From the NCBI RefSeq assembly GCF_008123965.1, contig NZ_VSTH01000013.1, positions 62,001-126,000 of the forward strand: 64,000 bases of DNA. The letters are read 5' to 3'. Each line of letters opens with the position of its first letter. The stretch's first letter is position 1. This DNA comes from Bradyrhizobium hipponense (lineage in GTDB: Bacteria; Pseudomonadota; Alphaproteobacteria; Rhizobiales; Xanthobacteraceae). The position numbers and the translations under genes are program-made. The notes beneath the pieces are model-generated. The model did no database searches. It had not been told where the DNA came from and saw only the letters and a list, made by a program, of their open reading frames with translations. Below, piece by piece: positions 26,977 through 35,380 of this stretch.

Positions 26977-27516
26977 GATGCGTTTTTCTCCCCGTCCCGA
27001 GCCATTTCTAGATGAGCCTGTCCCTCCACCGTACTTCGCAGCCTTTAGTGCTGGCAACCGTTTACCGCGCTGACGGGCGCCGGGACCTTCGCCAGCGTCG
27101 GGTGACCCATTGATATCCGAGCAGCGCACCGCCCAGCCGGGTGACGACCGCCTCGGCTCATTCGCGCGACCGGGCAGTGCCAGCTGTGACTCCGACCAAT
27201 GCCCGTTCTGCCGCCAAACGCGGATGTCAATTCAAAGGGGGCATGCTTCAGGCCGCCAAGCTGGTCGAGCCCACCTGGACGAGCTCTATGCCACGCTGAG
27301 CAGCGAGCAGAAGGCGCGCTTCAACACGCTGCAACAGGCCGCAAGCCCGTGAGGGCAGCGTCGCACACTCTCGTTGCAACGCGCAGCGGGCAAACGACGT
27401 GGATGACCTTATCGCCCAGCCTCAAAGCTCGACGACAATATGCGTATCCGGGCCGCTGCTCCCTGCGAGAAGTGCGGCGGTACGGCATGCCAGCGACAGC
27501 CTCGTTCGTTCCGTCC
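26977..27516. other. Gene-free stretch with detached LTXXQ copy 2
   Basis: Apart from the repeat at 27251-27358 and the CGACCAATGCCCGTTCTGCC segment before it (shared with 31.56 kb), no gene is supported. ORFs here have unlikely compositions and overlap the repeat. Confidence 0.6.
27251..27358 (+). pseudogene. Detached copy 2 of the LTXXQ gene 3' end
   Basis: It encodes the same ATLSSEQKARFNTLQQ ending with ASP-stop. A one-base deletion near 27274 relative to copy 1 breaks the frame. The match to the LTXXQ gene continues past the stop (GTGAGGGCAGC), so the repeated unit includes a few 3' non-coding bases. Confidence 0.85.
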
Positions 27517-27867
27517 TCACGCGGCGGAAATCGTCTCCGGTTGAGCGTCATTCGTGCTTGTGATCGCTTGAGGCCGCTCAATCTCATTCGAGCCAATGGC
27601 GTTGCATTGCTGGAAATAAGAAGACAGCTCGAGATGGGCTAGATGATCCCAGTATTCTGCTTCTGCGAGCAGCTTCCATTTGTTCATGCTGTTGTACGCG
27701 GCCTGTTGGCGGCACAGCGAGCCCATCGCACGCAAGCGTCGCACCTTCTCTACTGCCTCCACTGCGAACCTCCCTTTGCGCTTGTTTGTTTGCAAGCGCA
27801 TTTGTGTTGTCACAACTTCGCAGATTGAATTGAGGAGTGATAGTCCGGTGTTTGACGGTGAATTCAT
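27517..27867 (-). CDS. Hypothetical small cytoplasmic protein
   Basis: A 116-residue protein from ATG 27867. The frame opens at a TTG at 27909, and ATG 27801 is also possible. The core, VRRLRAMGSLCRQQAAYNSM then KLLAEAEYWDHLAHLEL, is helical and charged and looks like a real protein. No domain is recognised. There is no signal peptide. It stands alone in the accessory region. Confidence 0.5.
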   Translation of the reverse strand: MNSPSNTGLSLLNSICEVVTTQMRLQTNKRKGRFAVEAVEKVRRLRAMGSLCRQQAAYNSMNKWKLLAEAEYWDHLAHLELSSYFQQCNAIGSNEIERPQAITSTNDAQPETISAA

Positions 27868-28000
27868 GACAGCGCAATCGTCTGACTTTTCACCGAATAC
27901 AGCAAACAAAGCTCGCTTTGGACGAGGTGCATTCCATTTCAGGACTGAAATTTTAATTGTGAGCAGCCCGTCCCTGCATGGTGGTTAGCTTCCGATCAGC

Positions 28001-28085
28001 CCGGACCGGACAAAGTTTGATCCCGAAACTATTTTGGTCCGGCGCATTGGACTGCAAGACCGCCTTAGGGCGGTCTTTCTTTTTT
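28001..28085 (+). ncRNA. Candidate small RNA ending in a strong terminator
   Basis: Three nested or successive stems lie in an area without a gene. An outer stem pairs CCGGACC (28001-28007) with GGTCCGG (28036-28042). Inside it, AGTTT (28014-28018) pairs with AAACT (28026-28030). The 3' end is a rho-independent terminator (28056-28085). No protein gene on the plus strand ends nearby that would need this terminator. The 5' end and promoter are not determined. Confidence 0.4.
28056..28085 (+). terminator. Rho-independent terminator
   Basis: Arms AAGACCGCC (28056-28064) and GGCGGTCTT (28069-28077) pair perfectly around TTAG, and the run TCTTTTTT follows. This is the most canonical terminator in the window. 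Confidence 0.85.
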
Positions 28086-28166
28086 CGACGCACCGAAACG
28101 GGTCCGGGGATGGACCACGCCGGCGCGTTCGGCAAAGATCGCGAGCCTTGTCACGGCGGTCACAAC

Positions 28167-28198
28167 AATGGCCCCGACGATTACACGTCGGGGCCATT
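28167..28198. repeat. Perfect 13-base inverted repeat
   Basis: Arms AATGGCCCCGACG (28167-28179) and CGTCGGGGCCATT (28186-28198) surround a six-base loop. There is no U-run, and no gene on either side explains it. Confidence 0.6.
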
Positions 28199-28862
28199 CA
28201 AGATCATCAGGCATGGGTACATCCGCCGTGCCTGCTGATCGTTGTGCCACTGATTACCGCATCCGATCTGGCGCACACTGTGGCGAGGCTGCGGCATCGG
28301 GGTGATGACATTCTGCCTGAAAGCTGATGGCTGTCCACCTCTTGTTGGTAGTACTCCGACCAACTCGCTGCACCGCACGATCTGGCCTGCTTCGGCGCCG
28401 TATACGACGTAGCCTCCTATCCGCTATCCGCAGAGAATGGCAACCATCGCGTCAGCAGACCGAACCGGCGCCGCCATGCAATCTGAACCGGGTTCGTTCG
28501 CTCGTGAGCCAACTGCCGCCTCCACTCGGTCAAGGCCGGCGTGATCGCCGGTCAAAGCGGCTTGCTTCGCACCAGCTGCTTGATGGCTGATCGCTTGCTC
28601 GAACTCAACGATCTGAGCCGAAAGACGCTCGCGGATCTTGGTCGCCGCGTCGATATCGCGCTGCACCGTATTTCCAGGAATAGAAGTGGTGCCATTGCTT
28701 GCCAACTCCTGTTGCCAGGATAACTCTAGGCAAGGCTTAGGTGCGTCGCCCCATCCAACGGGGCACAGCAACGCTGCGGTGGGCTGCTTCTCGGCCGAGA
28801 GCGGCCCAATGCGGTGAAGAGGCAAAGGTCAGAGATGGGCCAGCCTCGGATATCGGCGATAT
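28199..28862. other. Stretch without a supported gene
   Basis: Several ORFs up to 133 codons run on both strands, but none shows a domain, a ribosome-binding site or a natural composition. The 3' part (from about 28820) joins the end of the ABC binding-protein gene on the minus strand. Confidence 0.5.
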
Positions 28863-29876
28863 CTATTCGATCACCTCGTCGGCGCGCGCTAGAAGCCCTG
28901 CCGGTACGGTCACGCCGAGGGCCCTTGCCGTCTTAAGATTGGCCGCCAACCATAATTCGGCTGGAAATTCGATGGGCAGGTCACCCGGTCGAACACCCCT
29001 AAGGATTTTATCTACAAAGTAGCCAGCGCGACGATAGCACCAGCGCAAATCTACTCCGTAGCTGACGAGACCGCCGTGGATAACGTGCTCGCGATATCCG
29101 AAGACAGTTGGCAGCTGCTTTTCAAGAGCAATGGCGCCGATCCGCTCGCTCATGTTAAGCAACAGGTTGGTCTGAAGGACAACGGCGACATCGACCTCTC
29201 CGCTCGCCAACGCAGCGAGCGCATTCGGAATGTCCTTTGCCGTACTGGCATCGGCTTCGATCACGTTGAGGCTCAAAGCCCCGCAAGCTGCCTTCAAGTC
29301 CCCGACTTGAGGCGGGCCCTTGGGATCGTTCATGTTGGTAAGCAGGCCGACGCGCCGTGCCGTCGGCACGATTTCTCGCGCGAGTTCGATTTGTTTGGTC
29401 GGCAACCCGACGATGTAGGGCTCAATGCCCGTTACGTTTCCCCCCGGGCGGGCTTCGCTGGCAATCAAGCCAAGATGAACCGCGTCGGCAAGAGCGGCAC
29501 AGACAATCGGTATTGTCGATGTGGCCTTGCGGGCAGCGACGGCTTCCAGTGTTGCAGGCGCAGCGATGATATCGGGTTTGAGCAGAGCCACCATCTCCTC
29601 AATGGATGGTACACGGTCCCGGAAGACTTCCGTTCGCCGAATGATATCAAGGTTACGGCCTTGCTCGTAACCGAACTCAAAGAGCCCTTTAACAAAATTG
29701 CCAAACGTCAAGTCCACTATGAACTGCGGCGTCTTCACGCCCGGAGGCGCAGCTCCTGCCCACGCGATGAGCGGACGTTTTGGCACAGACTGCGCGCTTG
29801 AGCCTCGACCAAATAATGTCGAGGCGGCTGCAGCGCCAAGGACGCCGAGATTTCCGATGAATTCCCGCCGTCGCAT
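28863..29876 (-). CDS. Orphan ABC substrate-binding protein (ABC_sub_bind family)
   Basis: A 337-residue exported protein. It begins MRRREFIGNLGVLGAAAAST, a Tat-like twin-arginine leader typical of this family in Bradyrhizobium and relatives. The body has the two-lobe pattern of ABC_sub_bind proteins (PDIIAAPATLEAVAARKATSTIPIV in pieces, then RPGGNVTGI). No permease or ATPase is adjacent, so it either serves a distant transporter or is free-standing. ATG 29876 is preceded by CGGGGGGCAC. The upstream in-frame extension lacks the leader. Confidence 0.85.
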   Translation of the reverse strand: MRRREFIGNLGVLGAAAASTLFGRGSSAQSVPKRPLIAWAGAAPPGVKTPQFIVDLTFGNFVKGLFEFGYEQGRNLDIIRRTEVFRDRVPSIEEMVALLKPDIIAAPATLEAVAARKATSTIPIVCAALADAVHLGLIASEARPGGNVTGIEPYIVGLPTKQIELAREIVPTARRVGLLTNMNDPKGPPQVGDLKAACGALSLNVIEADASTAKDIPNALAALASGEVDVAVVLQTNLLLNMSERIGAIALEKQLPTVFGYREHVIHGGLVSYGVDLRWCYRRAGYFVDKILRGVRPGDLPIEFPAELWLAANLKTARALGVTVPAGLLARADEVIE

Positions 29877-29957
29877 GTGCCCCCCGTAGGACGCTATTGG
29901 TGACGAGGTTAGCACCTTCCGGCGGGTCTGTACGACAATTTGCGAGCTACAGATAGA

Positions 29958-29978
29958 AGGGGCCGCCTAGCGGCCCCT
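29958..29978 (-). terminator. Hairpin after the dienelactone hydrolase gene
   Basis: Arms AGGGGCCGC (29958-29966) and GCGGCCCCT (29970-29978) pair perfectly around CTA, four bases past the hydrolase stop on the minus strand. The U-run is weak. Confidence 0.55.
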
Positions 29979-29982
29979 CTGC

Positions 29983-30777
29983 TTATTTTTGAAGGTTGGC
30001 GGCAAACAGCTTGGCTGCTTCGGCCTTCGCTTCCTGATCCGCCTTGGCGTCGTATCTGAGCGGCAAGTTGAACTTCTTGCCGAGTTCGGTGGCTTCGGGG
30101 TTCGTGAACGCGTGCACGGCGCCCGGGTACTCGATGATCCGGTAATCCGCCTTGGCGGCGTCAAAATCCTTCTTGAGCGCATCGTACTGCTCGCGCTTCA
30201 CGAACGGGTCGTCCGCGCCGTTCAGAATGAGGATTTTCGCTTTGACGGTTCCCGGCGCCGGTGCGGGAGTGTTGAGACCGAGCGTTGCGTGAACGCCCGC
30301 AACGGCGGCGAGATCAGCGCCGGCGCGCGCCATGTTCAGCACCACCGCGCCGCCGAAGCAGTAACCTACGGCGCCGATCAGTTGGGGATTGACCGAGGCC
30401 TGCTTGGCGAGCTGCTGCCGCGCGGCGTTGAAGCGCTGCTCCATCACCTTCGGGTCCTTCATCACCGATCCCGAGAGCGCACCGGCGTCCTTCGGATTGT
30501 CGGCGGTCTTGCCGTCGCCATACATATCCGCAATGAAGGCTGTGTAGCCCTGCTCCGCGAACTTCCGCGCCTCGTTGTGGATATGCTTGGTGATGCCCCA
30601 CCATTCGTGCACCATCACGATGCCGGGCCGCTTGGCCTGGGTCGCGTCGTCGTAGACAACGAAGCCCTTCATCGTGGTCTCGCCATCCGTGTAGGTGACC
30701 GGCTCTTCCCTGACCGCTGCGTGTGCGCTCGCGACCATTGCGATGGCGCAAAGTGCTCCCACTATGTTCGTTCGCAT
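29983..30777 (-). CDS. Exported dienelactone hydrolase family protein
   Basis: A 264-residue alpha/beta hydrolase with a signal peptide (about 1-22, ending AHAAV). The nucleophile is C140 in GYCFGG, the acid is D190 in GADDPF, and the histidine is H222 in AVHAF, which is the dienelactone hydrolase triad. E58 in HEWWG matches the conserved glutamate. Export to the periplasm sets it apart from the cytoplasmic catechol-pathway enzymes, and the substrate is unknown. ATG 30777 has GGGAGG six bases upstream. There are no aromatic-pathway neighbours. Confidence 0.87.
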   Translation of the reverse strand: MRTNIVGALCAIAMVASAHAAVREEPVTYTDGETTMKGFVVYDDATQAKRPGIVMVHEWWGITKHIHNEARKFAEQGYTAFIADMYGDGKTADNPKDAGALSGSVMKDPKVMEQRFNAARQQLAKQASVNPQLIGAVGYCFGGAVVLNMARAGADLAAVAGVHATLGLNTPAPAPGTVKAKILILNGADDPFVKREQYDALKKDFDAAKADYRIIEYPGAVHAFTNPEATELGKKFNLPLRYDAKADQEAKAEAAKLFAANLQK

Positions 30778-31078
30778 GCTGACCTCCCGCGGGTTTGGCA
30801 CAACCCTACATTGGCATACCAGCGATTCCCGCGCTAGGCCTTGAAAGCGGTGCCAGTGCACTCGCAGGCTGCGCGCAATCCTTCAAGGGCTTGAGCGTCC
30901 GGCTTGAGGCATGCCGTTGTGCGAGCGATGATGCTGATGCCGCCCTTCGGTCAACAAGCGATACTAGCGAAATGAAAGAGGCCGCCAACCGACGCGGCCC
31001 AAGTGGTGGGTTCCAGTTCCTCGATTGCGAGAACCGGCTCGACGCTCTTGTGAGGCTCGATCTTCTAGCCCGGTGCTG
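30778..31078. other. Intergenic stretch, nothing recognised
   Basis: There is no supported gene, repeat or RNA here. It includes the promoter region of the hydrolase. Confidence 0.5.
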
Positions 31079-31342
31079 CTAGTCGCAGCGGCGGACCCTG
31101 CGGACCGAACCGTCGTCACGCTCGATCGTAACGGTGCGGCATCCGCGATATCCGCGATCATATCCGTAGGCGCGATAAGCAGGTCGATCATAGTCCCGGT
31201 AGTAACGGTGCTCCGGGCCCACTCTTACGCCGCCGAGCGGAGTATCAACGGAAACTTGAGCCGACGCGGGTACACTGGAGATCGGCGTGGCGATAGCGAA
31301 GCCAGCAACCGCCAGCACACCAGTCAGTAAAAGCGTTCTCAT
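31079..31342 (-). CDS. Small exported Tyr/Arg-rich protein
   Basis: An 87-residue exported protein. A signal peptide (about 1-28, ending PASAQV) is followed by a short mature part rich in Tyr, Arg and Asp (EHRYYRDYDRPAYRAYGYDR), then CRTVTIERDDGSVRRVRRCD with two cysteines that could form a disulfide. Proteins of this kind are common and uncharacterised in Bradyrhizobium. ATG 31342 has AGGAGG eight bases upstream; the 26 residues further upstream in frame are not part of it. Confidence 0.72.
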   Translation of the reverse strand: MRTLLLTGVLAVAGFAIATPISSVPASAQVSVDTPLGGVRVGPEHRYYRDYDRPAYRAYGYDRGYRGCRTVTIERDDGSVRRVRRCD

Positions 31343-31618
31343 GAGAGTTTCCTCCTGAGTTATTGTATCGGTTTTCAACATCCCAGGCTGGGGCAAGGTT
31401 CCTGCGCGAACCTCATCCAAACGGCGGACGGCTCAGATTTTGGCCGCCCGTCTCGGACGGATACGGATAGAAGCCCCGCCGCGCAGGTTCCTAAATCAAG
31501 CAAATACTGACCGTAAGTTAAGGGTCATTTGCGACCGGGTCGAGCCAGCAGCAAGCCCGACCAATGTCCGTTCTGCCGCGAAAGCGGAAGTCAATTCAGA
31601 GCATCAGGGCCACGCTGA

Positions 31619-31709
31619 GCGTCGCCAAGATGATCGAACCTGCCCTCGACGAGTTCCATGCCACACTGAGCAGCGCGTAGAAGGCGCTTCAACACGCTGC
31701 AACAGACAG
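31619..31709 (+). pseudogene. Detached copy 3 of the LTXXQ gene 3' end (degenerate)
   Basis: The match starts at GCGTCGCCAAGATGATCGAA and continues through GACGAGTTCCATGCCACACT to ACACGCTGCAACAGAC. It has an internal TAG and a deletion near 31680, making it the most decayed copy. It keeps the same orientation as the others. Confidence 0.8.
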
Positions 31710-31804
31710 CTGGATAAATCTGGTTGAATCAATGTGCTCGAGTTCAAATCACCTCTCCTCGAGGAAGACAGGGCGATCGCATTTGAGAGCGGTTTCCCTG
31801 CGGC

Positions 31805-31936
31805 GGATCCTTCGAGACGCCCGCTTTGGCGGGCTCCTCAGGATGAGGATGGAGTGCGCGGCAACTGTTGTGACGGGCGGCGCTGCCGCTTAGCCTCATC
31901 CTGAGGAGACCGCGAAGCGGGCGTCTCGAAGGATCC
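31805..31936. repeat. Long inverted repeat (GGATCCTTCGAGACGCCCGC family)
   Basis: The outer arms begin GGATCCTTCGAGACGCCCGC and end with its complement, and the inner arms pair around CTCAGGATGAGGATGG...CCTCATCCTGAGGAG. The same family recurs at 53443-53571. These elements lie between genes and can fold into a large cruciform. Confidence 0.88.
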
Positions 31937-32026
31937 GCGCTCGGGCTGCCCAAACGTCCATGCGCGATTGCTCTGCGCAGGAAGAGGTGACCCCAGACAA
32001 CTGACCGAATCTGATTTCACCACGTT

Positions 32027-32890
32027 CTACACCACCGTCCGATGCCGCTCGATGCAGGTCCGCAGCACCTCGTCCATCGGCTTGCCCCACCAATCGCTGG
32101 AGAAGATCTCGATCTCCGAATAGCCGGCAAAGCCCTGCGCCTCGACCGCGGCGCGCAACCGTTTGATGTCGATGACGCCGTCGCCCATCATGCCGCGGTC
32201 GTTGAGGATGTCCCTGGTCGGGACCAGCCAGTCGCAGACATGGAATGCTAGCAGGCGATCTTGGCCGGCGCGTGCAATCTGGCCCATCAGCTCCGGATCC
32301 CACCAGATGTGATAGACGTCGAGCGCAACGCCGAGCATGCCTGTACGGTCCGGGTCGAGCCGGTCGCAGATGTCGAGCGCCTGCTTTGTCGTGTTCACGC
32401 AGGCCCGGTCCGCGGCGTAAGCCGGATGCAGCGGCTCGATCGCGAGTGGCAGCTTTGCCTGTTTGGCATATTCGAGCATCTCGGCCAGCGCCTCCTCGAC
32501 CTGCGTTCGCGCGCCGGCGATGTCCTTCGATGTCTCGCTGCCCGGCCGCGAATATTGCGGCAGGCCGCCGACGACCAGCACGATGCAGGGCGCGCCCAGC
32601 GCCTTGGCTTCATCGACGCAGCGACGATTGTCATCCCGCACCTCGCCGCGGCGCGCGGCGTCGGACGTGAACATGCCGCCGCGGCAATAGCCCGAAAGCT
32701 CGAGGCCGGCCTCGCGCACCGCACGCGCGGCACGTTCTAGCCCCACTGCCGCGACCTGGTCGCGCCAGGGATCGATGGCGCGGATGCCGTGACGCGCGCA
32801 GGCGTCAATGATCTCGACGAGGTCACCCTGCTTGCGGACCGTCGCCGTGTTCAGCGACAGCCAACGATGGTCGGACGAAAAATCGCGCAT
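32027..32890 (-). CDS. Sugar phosphate isomerase/epimerase (AP endonuclease 2-like TIM barrel)
   Basis: A 287-residue TIM-barrel protein of the xylose-isomerase-like superfamily. Typical strand ends are LSGYCRGGMF, LAIEPLHP with a metal-type Glu and His, GVALDVYHIWWDPEL, LLAFHVCDWLVP and YSEIEIFS. These residues usually bind a divalent metal and isomerise or epimerise a sugar. ATG 32890 overlaps the DUF993 stop by four bases, so the two proteins are produced together. A broken copy of this gene's end lies at 23847-23940. Confidence 0.87.
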   Translation of the reverse strand: MRDFSSDHRWLSLNTATVRKQGDLVEIIDACARHGIRAIDPWRDQVAAVGLERAARAVREAGLELSGYCRGGMFTSDAARRGEVRDDNRRCVDEAKALGAPCIVLVVGGLPQYSRPGSETSKDIAGARTQVEEALAEMLEYAKQAKLPLAIEPLHPAYAADRACVNTTKQALDICDRLDPDRTGMLGVALDVYHIWWDPELMGQIARAGQDRLLAFHVCDWLVPTRDILNDRGMMGDGVIDIKRLRAAVEAQGFAGYSEIEIFSSDWWGKPMDEVLRTCIERHRTVV

Positions 32891-34095
32891 CAGGGTTCGA
32901 TCCCGTGCGAAGCCAGCACGATCTTCATCCGCCGCGTCGCCAGCTCCGGATTGGCGAGCAGGCCGGCCTTGTCGGCCAGACGGAACAGCTCGGCCAGATG
33001 CAGCATCGAGCGCGTGCTCTCCTGGCCGCCGGCCATGGTGAAATGATCCTGGTGGCCGTTGAGGTAAGCCATGAACACCACGCCGGTCTTGTAGAACCGC
33101 GTCGGCGCCTTGAAGATGTGCCGCGACAGCGGCACGGTCGGCCCAAGCACGTCGTGGAAGCCGGCCTCGTCGCCGGCAGCAAGCCGCGACAGCGCGTAGG
33201 ACGCCGCCGGCGCGATCGCATCGAAGATGCCGAGCAGCGCGTGCGAGAATCCTTGGCTATCGCCGGCGATCAGCTCCGCATAGTTGAAGTCGTCACCGGT
33301 GTACATCTTGATGCGCTTGTCGAGGCGCCTGCGCATGTCGATCTCGCGCTGCTTGTCGAGCAGCGAGACTTTTACGCCGTCGATCTTGGCGGCGTTGCCG
33401 TTGATGATGGCAACGGCCGTGTCCATCGCCTTGTCGAGATCTTCCGTGCCCCAATATCCCGTCAGCGCCGGATCGAACATGTCGCCGAGCCAGTGGATGA
33501 TCACGGGCTGCGCTACCCCCGACAGCACGCGGTCATAGACCTTCGCGTAATCGCCGGCGTTGCGGCCGAGCCTCGCCAGCGCCCGCGACGCCATCAGGAT
33601 GATGCGACCGCCGACTTTCTCGACCGCCGAGATCTGCTCTTCATAGGCGCGGATCACGTCGTCCAGGCTTTTCGCATCCTCCACCGCAAGGTGATCGGTG
33701 CCGGCGCCCGAGAACACCAGCGCGTTGCGCCGCTTGGCAGCCGCGACCGAGCGCGTGATCAGCTCCAGCGAGGTCGGCCAGTCCAGCCCCATGCCGCGCT
33801 GCGCGGTGTCCATGGCTTCGGCCACGCCGAGACCGAGGTCCCAGACGTGCTCGCGGAAGGCGATGGTCTTGTCCCAGTCGACAGCGACCGACAGCCAGGG
33901 ATCGTTGTCGGCGAAGGGATCGACGACGGTATGCACGGCCGAGAACGCGATGCGGTTCAGCGTGCCATCGAGCTTGGCGGGAAAGGTTCGTGACGCCGCG
34001 AGCCGGTAAGTCTCGATCGAGCGGTCGGCCTTCGGCAGTTTCAACGACAGGGACGACATTGAAGGAACGGGCTTGGGCAGGACGGGCTTGTTCAT
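32890..34095 (-). CDS. DUF993 protein, dihydrodipicolinate-synthase-like aldolase fold
   Basis: A 401-residue protein of the DUF993 family, which is related to dihydrodipicolinate-synthase/KDG-aldolase TIM barrels. It has VFSGAGTDHL, VGGRIILMASRALA, PVIIHWLGDMFDPAL and GVKVSLLDKQRE; the lysine in the last could be the Schiff-base residue. The reaction is not established. The context (sugar isomerase, Gfo/Idh/MocA dehydrogenase, enolase-type dehydratase) suggests cleavage of a keto-deoxy sugar acid or keto-sugar. ATG 34095 is used; the 15 extra upstream codons come from the REP element at 34111-34194. Confidence 0.82.
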   Translation of the reverse strand: MNKPVLPKPVPSMSSLSLKLPKADRSIETYRLAASRTFPAKLDGTLNRIAFSAVHTVVDPFADNDPWLSVAVDWDKTIAFREHVWDLGLGVAEAMDTAQRGMGLDWPTSLELITRSVAAAKRRNALVFSGAGTDHLAVEDAKSLDDVIRAYEEQISAVEKVGGRIILMASRALARLGRNAGDYAKVYDRVLSGVAQPVIIHWLGDMFDPALTGYWGTEDLDKAMDTAVAIINGNAAKIDGVKVSLLDKQREIDMRRRLDKRIKMYTGDDFNYAELIAGDSQGFSHALLGIFDAIAPAASYALSRLAAGDEAGFHDVLGPTVPLSRHIFKAPTRFYKTGVVFMAYLNGHQDHFTMAGGQESTRSMLHLAELFRLADKAGLLANPELATRRMKIVLASHGIEP

Positions 34096-34110
34096 TTCGG
34101 ACCTCTCCCC

Positions 34111-34194
34111 GTCATTGCGAGGAGTGAAGCGACGAAGCAATCCAGACTTTCTTCGTGGAGGTATTCTGGATTGCTTCGCTTCGCTCGCAATGAC
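34111..34194. repeat. REP-like inverted repeat (GTCATTGCGAG family)
   Basis: GTCATTGCGAGGAG...GAAGCAATCCAGA pairs with TCTGGATTGCTTC...CTCGCAATGAC. It separates the dehydrogenase gene from the DUF993 gene on the same strand. Family members also occur at 40.7, 55.6, 60.4 and 62.7 kb, with a half copy at 39.9 kb. Confidence 0.9.
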
Positions 34195-34228
34195 GACTCA
34201 ACAAACATCGAGACTTATCCAATAGATC

Positions 34229-35380
34229 TCAGATCTTGATCGGCGCGACGTCGATCCAGCGCCGCTCCTTCCAGCTCTTCAGCGCGGATTCAGCGAGCTG
34301 CACGCCCTTGACGCCTTCGAGCAGCGTGAACTTGTAGGGCGCATCCTCGTAGACGTGGCGGATGAACATCTCCCACTGCTCCTTGAAGCCGTTGTCGTAG
34401 GTGACGTTGTCGGGCAGCTTCTGCCAGTCGCCGTAGAAATCGTGCAGCCGCTTCTCGTCGGGATTCCACACCGGCCGGGGGGTCGCCTGCCGCGCCTGGA
34501 TCACGCAGTCGGAGAGGCCCGCGACCGCCGAGCCGAGCGTGCCGTCGACCTGGAAGGTGACGAGGTCGTCGCGATAGACCCGCGTCACCCAGGACATGTT
34601 GATATGGGCGATAACGCCGCCCTTGAGCTGGAAGGTCGCATAGGCGGAATCGTCCGCGGTCGCCTTGTACTTCTGGCCCTGCTCGTCATAGCGCTCGGGG
34701 ATGTCAGTGTTGCCGATGCACATCACGCTCTCGACCTCGCCGAAGAGATTGTCGAGCACGTAGCGCCAATGGCAGACCATATCCAAAATGATGCCGCCGC
34801 CGTCTTCGCTGCGATAATTCCAGGACGGCCGCTGCGCCTCTTGCCAGCCGCCCTCGAACACCCAATAGCCGAACTCGCCGCGCACCGAGAGGATGCGGCC
34901 GAAGAAGCCGGAGTCGCGCAGGAAGGCGATCTTCTTCAGGCCGGGCAGGAACAGCTTGTCCTGCACCGTGCCGTGCTTGACGCCCTTGGCGTTGGCGAGC
35001 TTGACGACCGCAAGCGCTTCTTCAAAATTCGTCGCGATCGGCTTCTCGCAATAGACATGCTTGCCGGCATTGATGGCCTGGCTCAGCAGGCCGGGCCGCG
35101 CCTGCGTGGTTGCAGCGTCGAAGAACATGGTGTCGTTCTTGTCGGCGAGCGCCGCATCGAGATCGGTGGTCCAGCGGGTGATGTTGAACTGCTTGGCGAG
35201 CTGCTCGATCTTGTCGGCACTGCGGCCCACCAGGATCGGATCGGGCATCACGCGGTCGCCGTTTTTCAGCCGGACGCCGCCCTGGTCGCGGATCGCGACG
35301 ATCGAGCGGATCAGATGCTGGTTGAGCCCCATGCGGCCGGTGATGCCGTTCATGATGAGGCCGAGGCGTTGGGTGGTCAT
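34229..35380 (-). CDS. Gfo/Idh/MocA family oxidoreductase
   Basis: A 383-residue NAD(P)-dependent dehydrogenase. The Rossmann start, RLGLIMNGITGRMG, is followed by the EKP motif (VYCEKPIAT) and a C-terminal alpha/beta domain with GGGIILDMVCHWRYVLDNLF, which holds a typical Asp...His pair. The family oxidises sugars, inositols or amino sugars at a hydroxyl. ATG 35380 overlaps the stop of the enolase-type gene by four bases. The 18 residues further upstream in frame are excluded. Confidence 0.88.
   Translation of the reverse strand: MTTQRLGLIMNGITGRMGLNQHLIRSIVAIRDQGGVRLKNGDRVMPDPILVGRSADKIEQLAKQFNITRWTTDLDAALADKNDTMFFDAATTQARPGLLSQAINAGKHVYCEKPIATNFEEALAVVKLANAKGVKHGTVQDKLFLPGLKKIAFLRDSGFFGRILSVRGEFGYWVFEGGWQEAQRPSWNYRSEDGGGIILDMVCHWRYVLDNLFGEVESVMCIGNTDIPERYDEQGQKYKATADDSAYATFQLKGGVIAHINMSWVTRVYRDDLVTFQVDGTLGSAVAGLSDCVIQARQATPRPVWNPDEKRLHDFYGDWQKLPDNVTYDNGFKEQWEMFIRHVYEDAPYKFTLLEGVKGVQLAESALKSWKERRWIDVAPIKI

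Larger units (their letters stand above)
31343..32026. other. Gene-free repeat region
   Basis: It holds a detached LTXXQ copy (31619-31709), preceded by a GACCAATGTCCGTTCTGCCG segment shared with 27.2 kb, and a long inverted repeat (31805-31936). No gene is supported. Confidence 0.65.

Noticed and set aside
28424..28825. 133-codon minus-strand ORF in the 28 kb gap
   Set aside because: There is no ribosome-binding site, no domain and no natural-looking N-terminus. It cannot be separated from chance ORFs here.
21938..31709. Possible integrative element with its own integrase
   Set aside because: The repeat array suggested one, but no recombinase, transposase or tRNA target is visible, so I report the repeats and not a mobile element.
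31805..31936. Possible rho-independent terminator pair
   Set aside because: The arms are much longer than terminator stems, lack U-runs, and match a repeat family seen again at 53.4 kb.
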